Source: Rhodobium orientis
Lineage (GTDB): Bacteria; Pseudomonadota; Alphaproteobacteria; Rhizobiales; Rhodobiaceae
Assembly: GCF_003258835.1 (NCBI RefSeq)
Contig: NZ_NPEV01000015.1
Location: 1-64,000 of the forward strand
Length of the DNA stretch: 64,000 bases
Reading direction: 5' to 3'
Shown here: positions 1 through 8,483 of the stretch, piece after piece
How positions within the stretch are numbered: the stretch's first letter is position 1
Layout of the letters: the number at the start of each line of letters is the position of its first letter
Translations under genes and position numbers: made by a program
Notes under the pieces: model-generated
What the model saw: the letters and a program-made list of their open reading frames with translations, nothing else
Told to the model about the DNA's origin: nothing
The model's database searches: none

Positions 1-147
1 TTCGACACCCCCGAGCACCTGGCCAACGAGCTCATCGAATATATCATCTACTACAACGAGTTCAGGCCCCACCAGGCAATCGGAAACATCCCGCCAAAGA
101 CCTTCGCCGAACAAAAGAAAACCGAACAGCCATCACCGAATTCGTGA
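1..147 (+). mobile_element. 3' end of an IS transposase (rve integrase core), cut by the window edge
   Basis: The frame is open from base 1 to a TGA at 145-147 (48 residues). It carries the tail typical of DDE integrase-type transposases of the IS3/IS481 kind: a YYNEFRPHQAIG block followed by PPKTFAE. The catalytic DDE residues lie upstream of the window, so I cannot tell whether the element is intact. It runs toward nosY and ends only 32 bp from the nosY stop codon, so an insertion sequence borders the nos operon. No inverted repeat could be recognised downstream. The IS family assignment is uncertain; the transposase identity is fairly firm. Confidence 0.65.
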
Positions 148-179
148 ACTTGCACAGCAATGACGGCGGAAGCCCTGTC

Positions 180-1007
180 CTAAACCAAGTCGCCAGACTT
201 GAACCGCCAGTAGCCGATGGCGGCCAGCACCAGGCCGATGGCAGTCGGATAGGCGAAGGCCCAGGCGAGATAGCCGTAATAGCCGAAATGATCGAGGATG
301 ACGTAGGCCGAGGGGCCGAGGAGCACGAGCTGCGGGTCGAACAGCATCATCGCCGCGGTCCGGAACACCTGCATCGGGTTGGCGAGCGCGATGGCTACCA
401 GCAGGTCGGCCGGGAACTGCTCGCGGATCATCACGCCGAGAAGGATCAGGTCGAGGAACAGGAGGAGCACCAGCCAGATCAGGAAGGCGGTGCCCTGGGC
501 GATGTCGATCGACGGCGCGAAGCTCGACAGCATGAAGGAAATGCCGAGGAAGCAGACGCCCAGCGCCGCCAGCAGCGCGGTGTAGAACAGGATGTGGTCC
601 CAGGGAACGCTGGCGCCCTTGAAGGCGCCATAGGCGACCGCGCCCATCATCGCGATGAAGACCGGCGCAAAGACGATCAGGAACCGGCCGGCAAAGCGCC
701 CCCAGTACCAGGCAGCGAGCGAGACCGGAAAGGCGAGCATGTATTCCGAGACGCCGGTCTCCCGGTCGCCGGCGAGCGAGCGCACCGTGGTGATCAGGAC
801 GAAGATCGGCAGGATCGCCATGGAAAGCTGGATATAGGTGACGAGGAGCCTGGTCAGGCCGGTAAAGCCCATCACCCGGGACTCGGTCAGCCCGAAGGCG
901 AACAGCGCCGCGATCAGGCCGCCGAAGACGACCACATAGACCACGAACCACTTGGCGCGCAGGGATTCGGAGATGTCGAGGCGCGCGGCGACGAGGAACT
1001 GGGACAC
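180..1007 (-). CDS. nosY: NosY, ABC-2 type permease of the NosDFY system
   Basis: A 275-residue polytopic membrane protein, the usual NosY size. With the ATPase NosF and periplasmic NosD it forms the complex needed for assembly of the CuZ (Cu4S) centre of N2O reductase. About six hydrophobic segments are visible, and the SLAGDRETGVSEYMLAFPVS stretch after the second segment is typical of NosY and related ABC-2 permeases. The frame stays open further upstream, but those residues overlap nosL in another frame. I chose the GTG at 1007, 7 bp after the nosL stop, giving a start VSQFLVAARLD. It is the last gene of the nos operon, followed directly by IS sequence. Confidence 0.85.
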   Translation of the reverse strand: MSQFLVAARLDISESLRAKWFVVYVVVFGGLIAALFAFGLTESRVMGFTGLTRLLVTYIQLSMAILPIFVLITTVRSLAGDRETGVSEYMLAFPVSLAAWYWGRFAGRFLIVFAPVFIAMMGAVAYGAFKGASVPWDHILFYTALLAALGVCFLGISFMLSSFAPSIDIAQGTAFLIWLVLLLFLDLILLGVMIREQFPADLLVAIALANPMQVFRTAAMMLFDPQLVLLGPSAYVILDHFGYYGYLAWAFAYPTAIGLVLAAIGYWRFKSGDLV

Positions 1008-1014
1008 GGTCGGG

Positions 1015-1527
1015 CTATCCTTGGGGCTGCTGCGTGATGGGGGTAATGGCCGGTCCGCTCTGCGGCAGGCAGCGGCTGCTGGGGCCGGCTTCGCGCACCT
1101 TCTCGGCCATCTCGTTATAGGTAAACGCGTCCTCGCGGGCGTCGGGGACCGCCGCGTAGCCATAGTCCATGGGCGTCGGCTGACCGCGCACATAGTGGGC
1201 CTTGTACGCATCGAGCCAGGTTTCCGCGTCTTCGGAATTCATCACATAGAACTCGACCTTGGGATCGTCCTTCCATTCCTGCTGTTCCAGGAAATGGATG
1301 CCGTCGCCGATGTCGTCGAACTTGTAGGCCTTGTGCTTCGGCCCGCCGCGGATCTGCGCGGCAAAGCGCGGATCGGAAATGATCATGCGGCAGAAGTCGC
1401 AAATATCCCGGCCGTAGCGGATCTTCACCGGCCCGGTCTCCGGCTCGCCGAAGCAGCCCGCGAGGAGAAGCGGCACGAGGACGACAAGCGCGAGCGAACG
1501 GACGAGGGATACGGCTTGCTCAGACAT
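1015..1527 (-). CDS. nosL: NosL, copper-binding lipoprotein of N2O reductase maturation
   Basis: A 170-residue protein with a lipoprotein signal (lipobox LLAGC, lipidated Cys about residue 25) and the NosL copper motif DICDFCRMII (Cys43, Cys46, Met48). NosL is an outer-leaflet or periplasmic lipoprotein that binds Cu(I) and passes it to NosDFY for CuZ assembly. An upstream start would run into nosF. I chose the ATG at 1527, which overlaps the nosF stop by 8 bp, indicating translational coupling. The tail after residue 150 is poorly conserved and contains one extra Cys. Confidence 0.9.
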   Translation of the reverse strand: MSEQAVSLVRSLALVVLVPLLLAGCFGEPETGPVKIRYGRDICDFCRMIISDPRFAAQIRGGPKHKAYKFDDIGDGIHFLEQQEWKDDPKVEFYVMNSEDAETWLDAYKAHYVRGQPTPMDYGYAAVPDAREDAFTYNEMAEKVREAGPSSRCLPQSGPAITPITQQPQG

Positions 1528-2434
1528 GGGCGTCGCCCTGCGACGGGTCTCCCTGGATACTCCCGGCCTGGGCCGAGGCGGCATTCGGCGCCGCCTTCAG
1601 GTGCACCGAGCGGATGAGGCCGGCATAGCGGGTCATCAGGCCGAGGAAGCGGATGCGGTCCGGCCCGGCGATCTCGCCCGTCCAGGTGGCGCCGCCGTCG
1701 GGCGAGGCGAACTGCCAGTCGGCGATCGCCCGCTCGAACGCACCGTCGGGCTGGATGAGTTCGATCTCGCAGGCCTGGATTTCCGAGATGTCGCCGGCAT
1801 CGGCCACCCGGTCGTCGAGCACCACCTTGCCGCGGTCGAGCTCCACCACCCGGTTGACGAGGCCGGAGATCTCCTCCAGCCGGTGCGAGGAGATGATCAT
1901 CGGCTCGTCGAGCCGCTCGCTGATGAGCGAGAACAGCGCCCGGCGCGCCTGCGGGTCGAGATTGGCGGTCGGCTCGTCGAAGACCAGGAGCTTGCTGTCG
2001 CGGCCGAGCGCGATGGCAACGAGGATCTTCTGCTTCTGGCCGCCGGAGAGCTTGTAGAAGGGGCGCGAGTCCACTTCGGAAAGATCGAGGCCGAGGCGGT
2101 CGGCAACGCCGCCGATGCGGTCGACCGTGGTGTGGCAGACCTTTGAGGAAAACCGGATCAGTTCGCCGACCGGCATCTTCAGCGGCGGCGGCAGTTGCGG
2201 CACGAAGCCGATTTCCGACAGCACCTCGCGGCGGTCCTTGCGCGGCCTGTGGCCGCTCACCGTGATCGTTCCGGCATGGACGTATTCCCCGAGCAGGCAG
2301 CGGATCATCGTCGTCTTGCCGGCGCCGTTGGCGCCGATCAGCGCGATGCGGTCGGTCTCGTGGATCGCCAGCGACAGCGCGTCGAGCACCCGCCGCCGCC
2401 GGAACGTCTTGGAGATGTCCTCGATGCGGATCAC
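1520..2434 (-). CDS. nosF: NosF, ABC transporter ATP-binding protein
   Basis: A 304-residue ABC ATPase with Walker A GANGAGKTT, signature LSGGQKQK, Walker B LLVFDEPTANLD and a switch His in IISSHRLEE. It energises NosY in the NosDFY complex that supplies sulfur and copper handling for CuZ. The start is a GTG at 2434 overlapping the nosH stop in a GTGA arrangement, which puts the protein start at VIRIEDISKTF, where ABC domains normally begin. About 75 residues follow the core domain, as in other NosF proteins. Its position between nosH and nosL supports the name. Confidence 0.9.
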   Translation of the reverse strand: MIRIEDISKTFRRRRVLDALSLAIHETDRIALIGANGAGKTTMIRCLLGEYVHAGTITVSGHRPRKDRREVLSEIGFVPQLPPPLKMPVGELIRFSSKVCHTTVDRIGGVADRLGLDLSEVDSRPFYKLSGGQKQKILVAIALGRDSKLLVFDEPTANLDPQARRALFSLISERLDEPMIISSHRLEEISGLVNRVVELDRGKVVLDDRVADAGDISEIQACEIELIQPDGAFERAIADWQFASPDGGATWTGEIAGPDRIRFLGLMTRYAGLIRSVHLKAAPNAASAQAGSIQGDPSQGDAHV

Positions 2435-3408
2435 AGGAGACCTCCCGTGCCGCGCAGCTTGAAGGTGAGGGCGCCCGTCGGGCAGGCGTCCACGCACATG
2501 CCGCAGCGGGTGCAATCCGCGCCGATATCTATCTTCAAGTCGGTCGCCCTCTGCTTCTTCGTCATCTCAAGCACATGCGGCACCATGCAGACCTTGCGGC
2601 ACTCACCCTCGTGCAGGCAGTGCTGCAGGTCGTAGCGCACGGCCACCGGCGACACGCTGCCGACGAAGCCGTAGGTAAGGCCGATCGGGCAGGCATAGCG
2701 GCACCAGAACCGCCGCGAATAGAAGATCTCGATGAGGAGAAGCACGACGACCCATATCAGCGCAAGGCTGGCGCCATAGATCAGCGCGCGGCTGAGGATG
2801 CCGACCGGCGAGATCGTTTCGAACACGGTATAGCCGGTAACGAAGGCGAGCACGGCAAAGATCACATAGAGAGCTGGCCGCATGCCGCGATGGAACTCGT
2901 GGTCGGAAACCAGCTTCTTCTCGGCGAGCCAGAGATGGATCTTCTCGGCAAACTCCGCGACCAGGTGATAGGGGCAGACCCAGGAGCAGAACGAACGCCC
3001 GCCGACCAGCCACCACACCAGCGCCACCGTCACCGTGCCGATGACGAGGTTGATGAGGATCTCCTTGTGCGCCAGCACCACCTGCAGCGAGGAATTGAGG
3101 TCGGCCATGTGGAAGCCGACGAAGCGCGAGGCGGTCAGCGCCCCTTCCACGAGTTGGACGTCGAAATGGAAGGAGACGATGAACATCAGGTTGACGATGA
3201 TGATCGAGGCCCAGCGCAGGTTCCGCCACTTGTGGCTCTTTTCCTTGTCCTCGAACTCCGCCTTGATGGCGGCAACGCGCAGCTTCTTCTGCTCCGGCGT
3301 CTGCTTGAACCTGTGCAGCGCCGCTGCCTCCTCGGTGAAGTCTTCCTTTTCCGGGCGGTGCGGGGCGCCGCCGAGCATGATCCGGAGGGAGTCGATGAAG
3401 CGGTTCAT
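2431..3408 (-). CDS. nosH: NosH, NapH-type membrane polyferredoxin
   Basis: A 325-residue membrane iron-sulfur protein. It has about four to five hydrophobic segments, two CxxxCP motifs (CSWVCP and CRYACP) typical of NapH/NosR-like quinol-oxidising proteins, a CLHEGECRKVC cysteine cluster and a C-terminal ferredoxin site CTRCGMCVDACP. With NosG it is thought to pass electrons from the quinol pool toward periplasmic N2O reductase in clade II systems, in place of NosR. I chose the ATG at 3408, which overlaps the nosG stop as ATGA. NapH from a nap operon is the alternative reading, but no nap genes are present here. Confidence 0.85.
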   Translation of the reverse strand: MNRFIDSLRIMLGGAPHRPEKEDFTEEAAALHRFKQTPEQKKLRVAAIKAEFEDKEKSHKWRNLRWASIIIVNLMFIVSFHFDVQLVEGALTASRFVGFHMADLNSSLQVVLAHKEILINLVIGTVTVALVWWLVGGRSFCSWVCPYHLVAEFAEKIHLWLAEKKLVSDHEFHRGMRPALYVIFAVLAFVTGYTVFETISPVGILSRALIYGASLALIWVVVLLLIEIFYSRRFWCRYACPIGLTYGFVGSVSPVAVRYDLQHCLHEGECRKVCMVPHVLEMTKKQRATDLKIDIGADCTRCGMCVDACPTGALTFKLRGTGGLL

Positions 3409-4145
3409 GCCGTCCCCCACATCTTGCGCGTCTCGACCTCGATGCACGGCTCCTCGACCGGGCAGATCATCTCGCACATGCCGCAGCCGACGCAGGCCTC
3501 CTGGACGACGGGCGTCCTGCGCTTGTCAGTCGGATCGTCGCTCATCGGCTCAAGCTTGATGGCGTTCTCGATCGGGCATTCGCGGACGCACAGGTCGCAA
3601 AGCTCCAGGTCGTAGGGGTGGTCGGCGATCTTGATCGGGTTCCAGCGGTCGATCTCAACGTAGCGGTGGGTGCCTTCGAAATCGGCGCCGCGGGCAAGGC
3701 CCTTGAAGCCTTCGCCCTTGCGCGCCAGGCACGCATTCGGCCGGGTGAGCTGGGCAAGCCCCATGTGCACCTGTTCCTTCTTGTCGATCTCGTGGGTCAG
3801 CGCGCCGGTCGGGCAGGACAGCACGCACTGCACGGCGTCGCAGGAGAAGTCGCAGGCCTGGGTGCGGGCATCGAGATAGGGAACGCCGATGCCGAAGCCG
3901 TCGCCTGCATCGGCCAGCTTGATCGCCTCCACCGGGCAGACCTGGACGCACTGGCCGCATTTGATGCAGGAGGCGAGGAACGATTTTTCCGCGAGCGCGC
4001 CGGGCGGCCGCAGCCGTTTCGCGGCTGCCGCGATGATCGGCACGAAGCCGAGCAGGGAGAGCCCGACGGTGCCGGCGCCGGCGATGACCGACATCAGGAT
4101 CATCCGCCGTTCGGTACGCTGCTTTGCTGTGAGGTGTTTGGCCAT
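3405..4145 (-). CDS. nosG: NosG, NapG-type ferredoxin with four [4Fe-4S] sites
   Basis: A 246-residue ferredoxin-like protein with four cysteine clusters: CIKCGQCVQVCP, CDFSCDAVQCVLSCP, CDLCVRECP and CVGCGMCEMICP. The N-terminus has a pair of arginines (TERRMILMS) before a hydrophobic stretch, compatible with the Tat signal or anchor seen in NapG proteins. It should work in the periplasm with membrane-bound NosH as an electron relay to the cytochromes or NosZ. It starts 23 bp after nosD and overlaps nosH by 4 bp. The nos context, not sequence alone, decides NosG over NapG. Confidence 0.85.
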   Translation of the reverse strand: MAKHLTAKQRTERRMILMSVIAGAGTVGLSLLGFVPIIAAAAKRLRPPGALAEKSFLASCIKCGQCVQVCPVEAIKLADAGDGFGIGVPYLDARTQACDFSCDAVQCVLSCPTGALTHEIDKKEQVHMGLAQLTRPNACLARKGEGFKGLARGADFEGTHRYVEIDRWNPIKIADHPYDLELCDLCVRECPIENAIKLEPMSDDPTDKRRTPVVQEACVGCGMCEMICPVEEPCIEVETRKMWGTA

Positions 4146-4168
4146 TGGTTCAGCCTTTTTTGTCCGGC

Positions 4169-5536
4169 CTAGTCGGAATGCAGTCCGAAGGGGTCGACGC
4201 GGCCGCTCGCCGATCCGGCGTCGGCATTGTCGGCCGCGTTGGTTGCGGGCTCGAATTGGGTGGAGATGCGCGGCTGCTGGTCCTTAAGCATGATCAGCGG
4301 ATCGGAGAACGGCGCCAGGCGCTCCAGGAAGTCGAGGGCGGTGAGTAGCGGCGTGCCCTTGAAGAAGCCGGCCGGCGGCACGTCCATCCACAGCCGGTCG
4401 GAATAGACCTTGGGCGCATAGGGCCGGTCGCCGGTGCCGTCGCGGTCGAGGTCGAAGCCCTCGTAGTCGTCCCAGTAATTGCCCTGCCAGACATTGCGGG
4501 CAGCGCTCGCGAACGAGCCGACGCCGACCTGGCGGATGTTGTTCCAGAACACGTTGTCCTTGAAGATGTTGTTGGTCCAGTCGCTGAGGAACAGGGCGCC
4601 GGTGGCGTTGTAGGCGATGCGGTTGCGAAAGATCCGGTTGGTGGTGTCCGGCTGGAACGGCGACAGGTCGAGATAGATGCCGGTGGCGTTGTAGAGGATG
4701 TCGTTGTCGGTGATCTCGACGTTGCTGGTCTCTTTCAGGCCGACGCCGATGCCGGTCGGGCCGAGCGCCTGGAACACGCGGTTGCCGCGCACCACCACAT
4801 CGTCGCTGTACATCAGGAAGATGCCGACGGAGTTCTGGCGGATCTCGTTTCCCTCCACCAGATTGTATTTGGAATACATGAAATGGAGGCCGTAGCGGCC
4901 GTTGCGGATCTTGTTGCGCGCGATGGTGTTGTCGGAGGAGTACCAGACGACGGCGTCGCGGCTGTCGAAGATCTCGTTGTCCTCGACCTTGTTGTTCTTT
5001 GAATACCAGAGGCGGATCGCGTCGCCCTTGACGCCGAGGCCGCTATCCGCCTTGGAGGAGATCTTGTTGCGCCGCACGACATTGTTGTCGGCCTGCTGGA
5101 TGTCGACGCCGAACAGGCACTCGCGCACGATGTTGTCTTTGACGACGTTGAAGTCGCCCTCGATGTGGACGCCGGCGTCCAGGTCGTTGTGCAGGTCACC
5201 GGAGTTCTGGATGATCAGCGACTTGATGGTGGCGCCGTTGGTGAACAGCGAGACGACCGTGCCCTTGCCGCCGCCGTCGATGATCGCCTTGCCGCCGCCG
5301 TCGATCGTCAGCGGCTTCTCTAAGGTGACCGGGCCCTGATAGACGCCGGGCGCCAGCTCGATGATGGCGTTTTCCTCCGCCGCATCGATGATCGGCTGCA
5401 GCGGTATCATCTCGGCCTGACCGGCCGCGGTCTCGGCAGCCGGCGCCGTCCCGGCGCCGCTGGCATAGGCGCCAAGGACCGCAAGGCAGGCCACCGCGAG
5501 GCTGCCGAGGAACAGGGTCGTCCGGTTGAGTGTCAT
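4169..5536 (-). CDS. nosD: NosD, periplasmic right-handed beta-helix maturation protein
   Basis: A 455-residue protein with a Sec signal peptide (residues 1 to about 26, ending in a small-residue AYASGAG region). It is followed by many CASH-type parallel beta-helix turns with repeated asparagine ladders such as NNVVRRNKI, NNKVEDNEI and NLVEGNEI, typical of NosD. It is the periplasmic partner of NosFY and accepts copper from NosL for CuZ assembly. The reading frame is open far upstream, but that part is antisense-like and overlaps the preceding gene. The ATG at 5536 puts the signal peptide at the start. A GC-rich hairpin lies just upstream of it. Confidence 0.9.
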   Translation of the reverse strand: MTLNRTTLFLGSLAVACLAVLGAYASGAGTAPAAETAAGQAEMIPLQPIIDAAEENAIIELAPGVYQGPVTLEKPLTIDGGGKAIIDGGGKGTVVSLFTNGATIKSLIIQNSGDLHNDLDAGVHIEGDFNVVKDNIVRECLFGVDIQQADNNVVRRNKISSKADSGLGVKGDAIRLWYSKNNKVEDNEIFDSRDAVVWYSSDNTIARNKIRNGRYGLHFMYSKYNLVEGNEIRQNSVGIFLMYSDDVVVRGNRVFQALGPTGIGVGLKETSNVEITDNDILYNATGIYLDLSPFQPDTTNRIFRNRIAYNATGALFLSDWTNNIFKDNVFWNNIRQVGVGSFASAARNVWQGNYWDDYEGFDLDRDGTGDRPYAPKVYSDRLWMDVPPAGFFKGTPLLTALDFLERLAPFSDPLIMLKDQQPRISTQFEPATNAADNADAGSASGRVDPFGLHSD

Positions 5537-5603
5537 GTTCTTTCGTATCCCGGCGTCGCCGCGGCGATTGGAGCTCTCCGGCCGGCGCGGATTGTCTTTT
5601 TCG

Positions 5604-5636
5604 CCCGCGCGGGAAACGGGAGCGTTCCCGCGCGGG
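5604..5636 (-). repeat. GC-rich stem-loop between nosB-like gene and nosD
   Basis: Perfect 12-bp arms (CCCGCGCGGGAA at 5604-5615 and its complement at 5625-5636) enclose a 9-base loop in the 113-bp gap. No U-run follows on the minus strand, so it is not a classical terminator. A role in mRNA processing or stability within the operon is inferred. Confidence 0.6.
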
Positions 5637-5649
5637 TGAGGGCCTTGTG

Positions 5650-6840
5650 TCAGGCCGCGTTGCCTTGCGCGTCGCGCAACGACTTGCGCCGGATCAGGGC
5701 GGCCAGGATCAAGAGCACGGACGACGCCACCATCAGGCCGAAGCCGATATTCGGATAGGAGTGGGTGGTGAACTGCGCCACCTTGCCCTGTCCGAAGACC
5801 GTCGGCATGAACGGCTTCAGCGTGAAGGCGCCCATCTCGTTGAGGCTGTGCCCGTACCACCAGAGCCAGGCCGAATATTCGGCGATGAAGAACACCGGCA
5901 ACAGGATCGGGATGATCACCAGCAGCCAGTAGAGCGGCCAGGTGGTCTTCCAGGCGGCGACCAGCATCGCCACCATGCCGACGATCACGACCCAGAACAG
6001 GATCGTCCCGGCCATGTGCATGTTGGCGACCATCGGGTTGATTTCCTGCGGATTGTTGAACCAGCGCCCGAGCGCCCGGTGGTAATGCCAGAACAGCACC
6101 TGCTCGCCAGAGCCGGTCCATTCCTCGCGCTCGTCGGCGGGCTTGCGGGTCTGGTCGTTCTCAAAGGCGCTTTTCAGGATCTGGTAGTTCTCTTCCGAGC
6201 TGCCCTCCTCGGCCGCGACCTCCACGTCGGGCGCCGAGGTCTCGGTGCGCACGCCGCTCTCGCGCAGGGATTCCTTGAGCTGCGCGATGATCGGGTTGAG
6301 TTCTTCCTTCTTGGCCTCCTCCGAGGTCTGGTCGAGGGAGATCACCATCGACGACAGATAGCCGGGCGTCTGCCATTTCAGGCCTTCTGGCGTGTAATAG
6401 GTCAGGTACATCCAGGCGGCGACGCCGCCGAAGCCGATCACCATGACCGTCAGCCGGACCCCGCGATGGGTGATCATGAAGCCGATCATCATGACGCCGA
6501 GCATGGAAATCAGGAATGGAGAAAACGCCTTTTCGACGACGCCGCCCGACGCGATCGGGTACATGCCGACGAAGTGGTTGATGGTGTCCATCTCGTGGAC
6601 GCAGTCGAGCGCCACGTCTTCGTCGATTTCGGCCTTATCGACCTTGCGGCAGCCGTTGAAGACGCCGTTCATGTGGAAATTGATGCGCACGCCGTCGGGA
6701 AACGCCTCGGGCGGATAGTTGGGTGCGGTCAGCGACACCCACCAGATCGGCATGAAATAAAGGACGGCAAGCAGAACCACCGCTGCCGAGACCAGGAATG
6801 TGACGACGATTCCGCGTTTTTTTTGAAGTTTGTCACTCAT
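5650..6840 (-). CDS. nosB: NosB-like integral membrane protein of clade II nos operons
   Basis: A 396-residue protein with roughly seven hydrophobic segments: one at residues 11-32, two around 105-150 and about four after residue 270. Between them is a soluble section (about 155-255) rich in Glu/Lys. It has conserved-looking Trp and His residues near membrane borders (WHYHRALGRW and others). Clade II nos clusters characteristically encode a multi-spanning protein, NosB, of unknown exact role next to nosZ/nosD, and this gene sits in that slot. I recognise no cofactor motif. The name rests on position, topology and size, so it is less certain than its neighbours. Confidence 0.6.
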   Translation of the reverse strand: MSDKLQKKRGIVVTFLVSAAVVLLAVLYFMPIWWVSLTAPNYPPEAFPDGVRINFHMNGVFNGCRKVDKAEIDEDVALDCVHEMDTINHFVGMYPIASGGVVEKAFSPFLISMLGVMMIGFMITHRGVRLTVMVIGFGGVAAWMYLTYYTPEGLKWQTPGYLSSMVISLDQTSEEAKKEELNPIIAQLKESLRESGVRTETSAPDVEVAAEEGSSEENYQILKSAFENDQTRKPADEREEWTGSGEQVLFWHYHRALGRWFNNPQEINPMVANMHMAGTILFWVVIVGMVAMLVAAWKTTWPLYWLLVIIPILLPVFFIAEYSAWLWWYGHSLNEMGAFTLKPFMPTVFGQGKVAQFTTHSYPNIGFGLMVASSVLLILAALIRRKSLRDAQGNAA

Positions 6841-6878
6841 GCCAGAGCCGTTGTTTCGTCTTTAAGAAAATGAAGGAT

Positions 6879-6930
6879 GCCGGGCGGGCGGAGGGCCGCG
6901 TGGCGGGCACCGCAAAGGCGCCCGCCCGGC
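6879..6930 (-). repeat. Long GC stem-loop between second nos cytochrome and nosB-like gene
   Basis: Perfect 12-bp arms (GCCGGGCGGGCG at 6879-6890, complement at 6919-6930) flank a 28-base loop in the 99-bp intercistronic gap. There is no U-run on the minus strand. It resembles an mRNA-stabilising or transcript-attenuating hairpin separating highly from weakly expressed operon parts (inference). Confidence 0.55.
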
Positions 6931-6939
6931 GGGATGGGA

Positions 6940-7638
6940 TCAGTCGAAATCCGGATTGATCCAGCCCGGAGGGCCGACCTTGTCTGCCGGCGGCTTCTGG
7001 CGCGAGACGTAGTCCATCACGGCGACCATGTCCTCGTCGGAGAAGTTCTTGATCTGCTCGACCATCTCCGGATTGGCGTTGCGGCGCTTGCCGTCGCGGA
7101 TCCACTCAAACTGGCGGACCAGATACTTGTAATGCTGGCCCTGGATGCGCGGATAGTACTTGTCCGGCATGCCCTGGCCGTTGTCGCCATGGCAGCGCAC
7201 GCAGTTGTCCGCGTAGAGTTTCGCGCCGAGTTCCAGATTGTCGCCCGGGCCGACGCCCGGTTCCGGGTTCATCGGCAGCCGGGAGATGTATTCCGCCACG
7301 TCCGCGATCGACTGGGCGCCGCCGATCTCGCGCGGCAGCGCGAACGGATACATGGTCGGGTTGTCGCGGTTCTTGGCGCGAATGTCGGAAAGCTGCTTGA
7401 TGATGACGGTGCGGTGCTGGCCGGCGAGCTGCGGGAAGGTGCCGTCCTCGGTGCCCCAGCCTTCCGGCAGGTGGCAGGCGGAACAGACCTCGTAGACGTC
7501 CATGCCGTTTTCCGCGTCCGGCTCCAGGTGCATCGCTTCGTCCTGTTCGCCGCCGCCTTCGTTCCAGCCGTAGGAGGCCGGCGTAGCCAGCAGCAGCATG
7601 CCTGCGGCAAGCGCCAGTCCGGTTTTCATGAGTTTCAT
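6940..7638 (-). CDS. Diheme cytochrome c (c4-like) of the nos operon
   Basis: A 232-residue periplasmic protein with a Sec signal peptide (MKLMKTGLALAAG...) and two class I haem c domains, each with one CxxCH site: CSACH in the first half and CVRCH in the second. Likely axial Met ligands lie in TMYPFALP and NANPEMVE. The two-domain layout is that of cytochrome c4. It probably carries electrons to NosZ, the role given to NosC1/NosC2 in clade II systems, although those were described as monohaem. It follows the other cytochrome by 41 bp. A strong hairpin follows it. Confidence 0.8.
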   Translation of the reverse strand: MKLMKTGLALAAGMLLLATPASYGWNEGGGEQDEAMHLEPDAENGMDVYEVCSACHLPEGWGTEDGTFPQLAGQHRTVIIKQLSDIRAKNRDNPTMYPFALPREIGGAQSIADVAEYISRLPMNPEPGVGPGDNLELGAKLYADNCVRCHGDNGQGMPDKYYPRIQGQHYKYLVRQFEWIRDGKRRNANPEMVEQIKNFSDEDMVAVMDYVSRQKPPADKVGPPGWINPDFD

Positions 7639-7679
7639 AATCAGAACCTCCGTTGTTCGTATCTAAGGGTCGCTGCGGC

Positions 7680-8405
7680 CTAGTCGGCGGTGCGATCGAT
7701 CTGGGAAAGGTAGTCGGCGATGAGGGCGATCTCGTCGTCCTCCATCTTGCGGACGAACGGGTACATCAGTTTCGACCGGCCGTTGGTGCGGATTTTCTCA
7801 CGCGTGTCGGTCATCTGCGCGATTATATAAGTCCGCTTCTGGCCGGCGATATAGGGGTATCCCTTAAGCGGCTTTTTGCCGTCGGGCCCATGACATGTGC
7901 GGCACCGCCCCTTCTTGTAGGCGGCAGCGCCTGCGGTCATCCGCTCCTCGGTGATCGGCGGATCGAGCGGCTGTACGGGTGCCGGCTCCATTTCGCTCAA
8001 CCAGGTCGAAACCTGCTTGATTTCCTCGTCGGTTATCCGGACTTCGCCGTCGGCCGTGACGAGCGCGCCGCGCATGCCTTCGGAGCGCGGATTGCCGGTC
8101 TCGTCGACGCTTCCGACGCGCTTGCCGGCGATGATGTCCTCCATCTGGCTGATCATGTATTTGACGTCCTGGCCCGCCAGATTGGGGTAATCCATAATCG
8201 CCTTTTTGCCGTCGCGTCCGTGGCAGGCGATGCAGGTCTTGCGCATGAAGATCCGCTTGCCCGGATCGCGCTTCTTTTTCGCATCGGCCGCCTTTTCGGC
8301 CGCTGCCGCCGGTCCCGCGTCGGCGAATGTGGCTGTCGCAAGTCCGCCGCCGATGAAGGCCGCAAGGACGAGGGCAGGAATGGTGTTGATACCGCGCATG
8401 CTCAT
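7680..8405 (-). CDS. Diheme cytochrome c following nosZ
   Basis: A 241-residue exported protein with a Sec signal peptide, a short Lys-rich linker (AADAKKKRDPGKR) and two haem-binding motifs, CIACH and CRTCH, in tandem class I cytochrome domains. Candidate Met ligands are in RSEGMRG and SKLMYPF. Its place as the first gene after nosZ suggests that it is the immediate electron donor or relay to the NosZ CuA site. The ATG at 8405 was chosen because a GGGAGAG ribosome-binding site lies 8 bases upstream; an upstream in-frame start would lack a signal peptide at its N-terminus. It is paralogous in layout to the next cytochrome. Confidence 0.82.
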   Translation of the reverse strand: MSMRGINTIPALVLAAFIGGGLATATFADAGPAAAAEKAADAKKKRDPGKRIFMRKTCIACHGRDGKKAIMDYPNLAGQDVKYMISQMEDIIAGKRVGSVDETGNPRSEGMRGALVTADGEVRITDEEIKQVSTWLSEMEPAPVQPLDPPITEERMTAGAAAYKKGRCRTCHGPDGKKPLKGYPYIAGQKRTYIIAQMTDTREKIRTNGRSKLMYPFVRKMEDDEIALIADYLSQIDRTAD

Positions 8406-8435
8406 TTTTTGTTCTCTCCCATTGCCGGATGGAAA

Positions 8436-8457
8436 GGGGGCGGAACATCCCGCCCCC
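8436..8457 (-). repeat. Stem-loop between nosZ and the first cytochrome gene
   Basis: The sequence GGGGGCGG-AACATC-CCGCCCCC has perfect 8-bp arms and a 6-base loop. It sits 26 bases after the nosZ stop. No minus-strand U-run follows. It could cap the nosZ mRNA so that nosZ accumulates above downstream genes (inference). Confidence 0.65.
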
Positions 8458-8483
8458 GATCCGTCATGCGTCATGCGCAGGCG

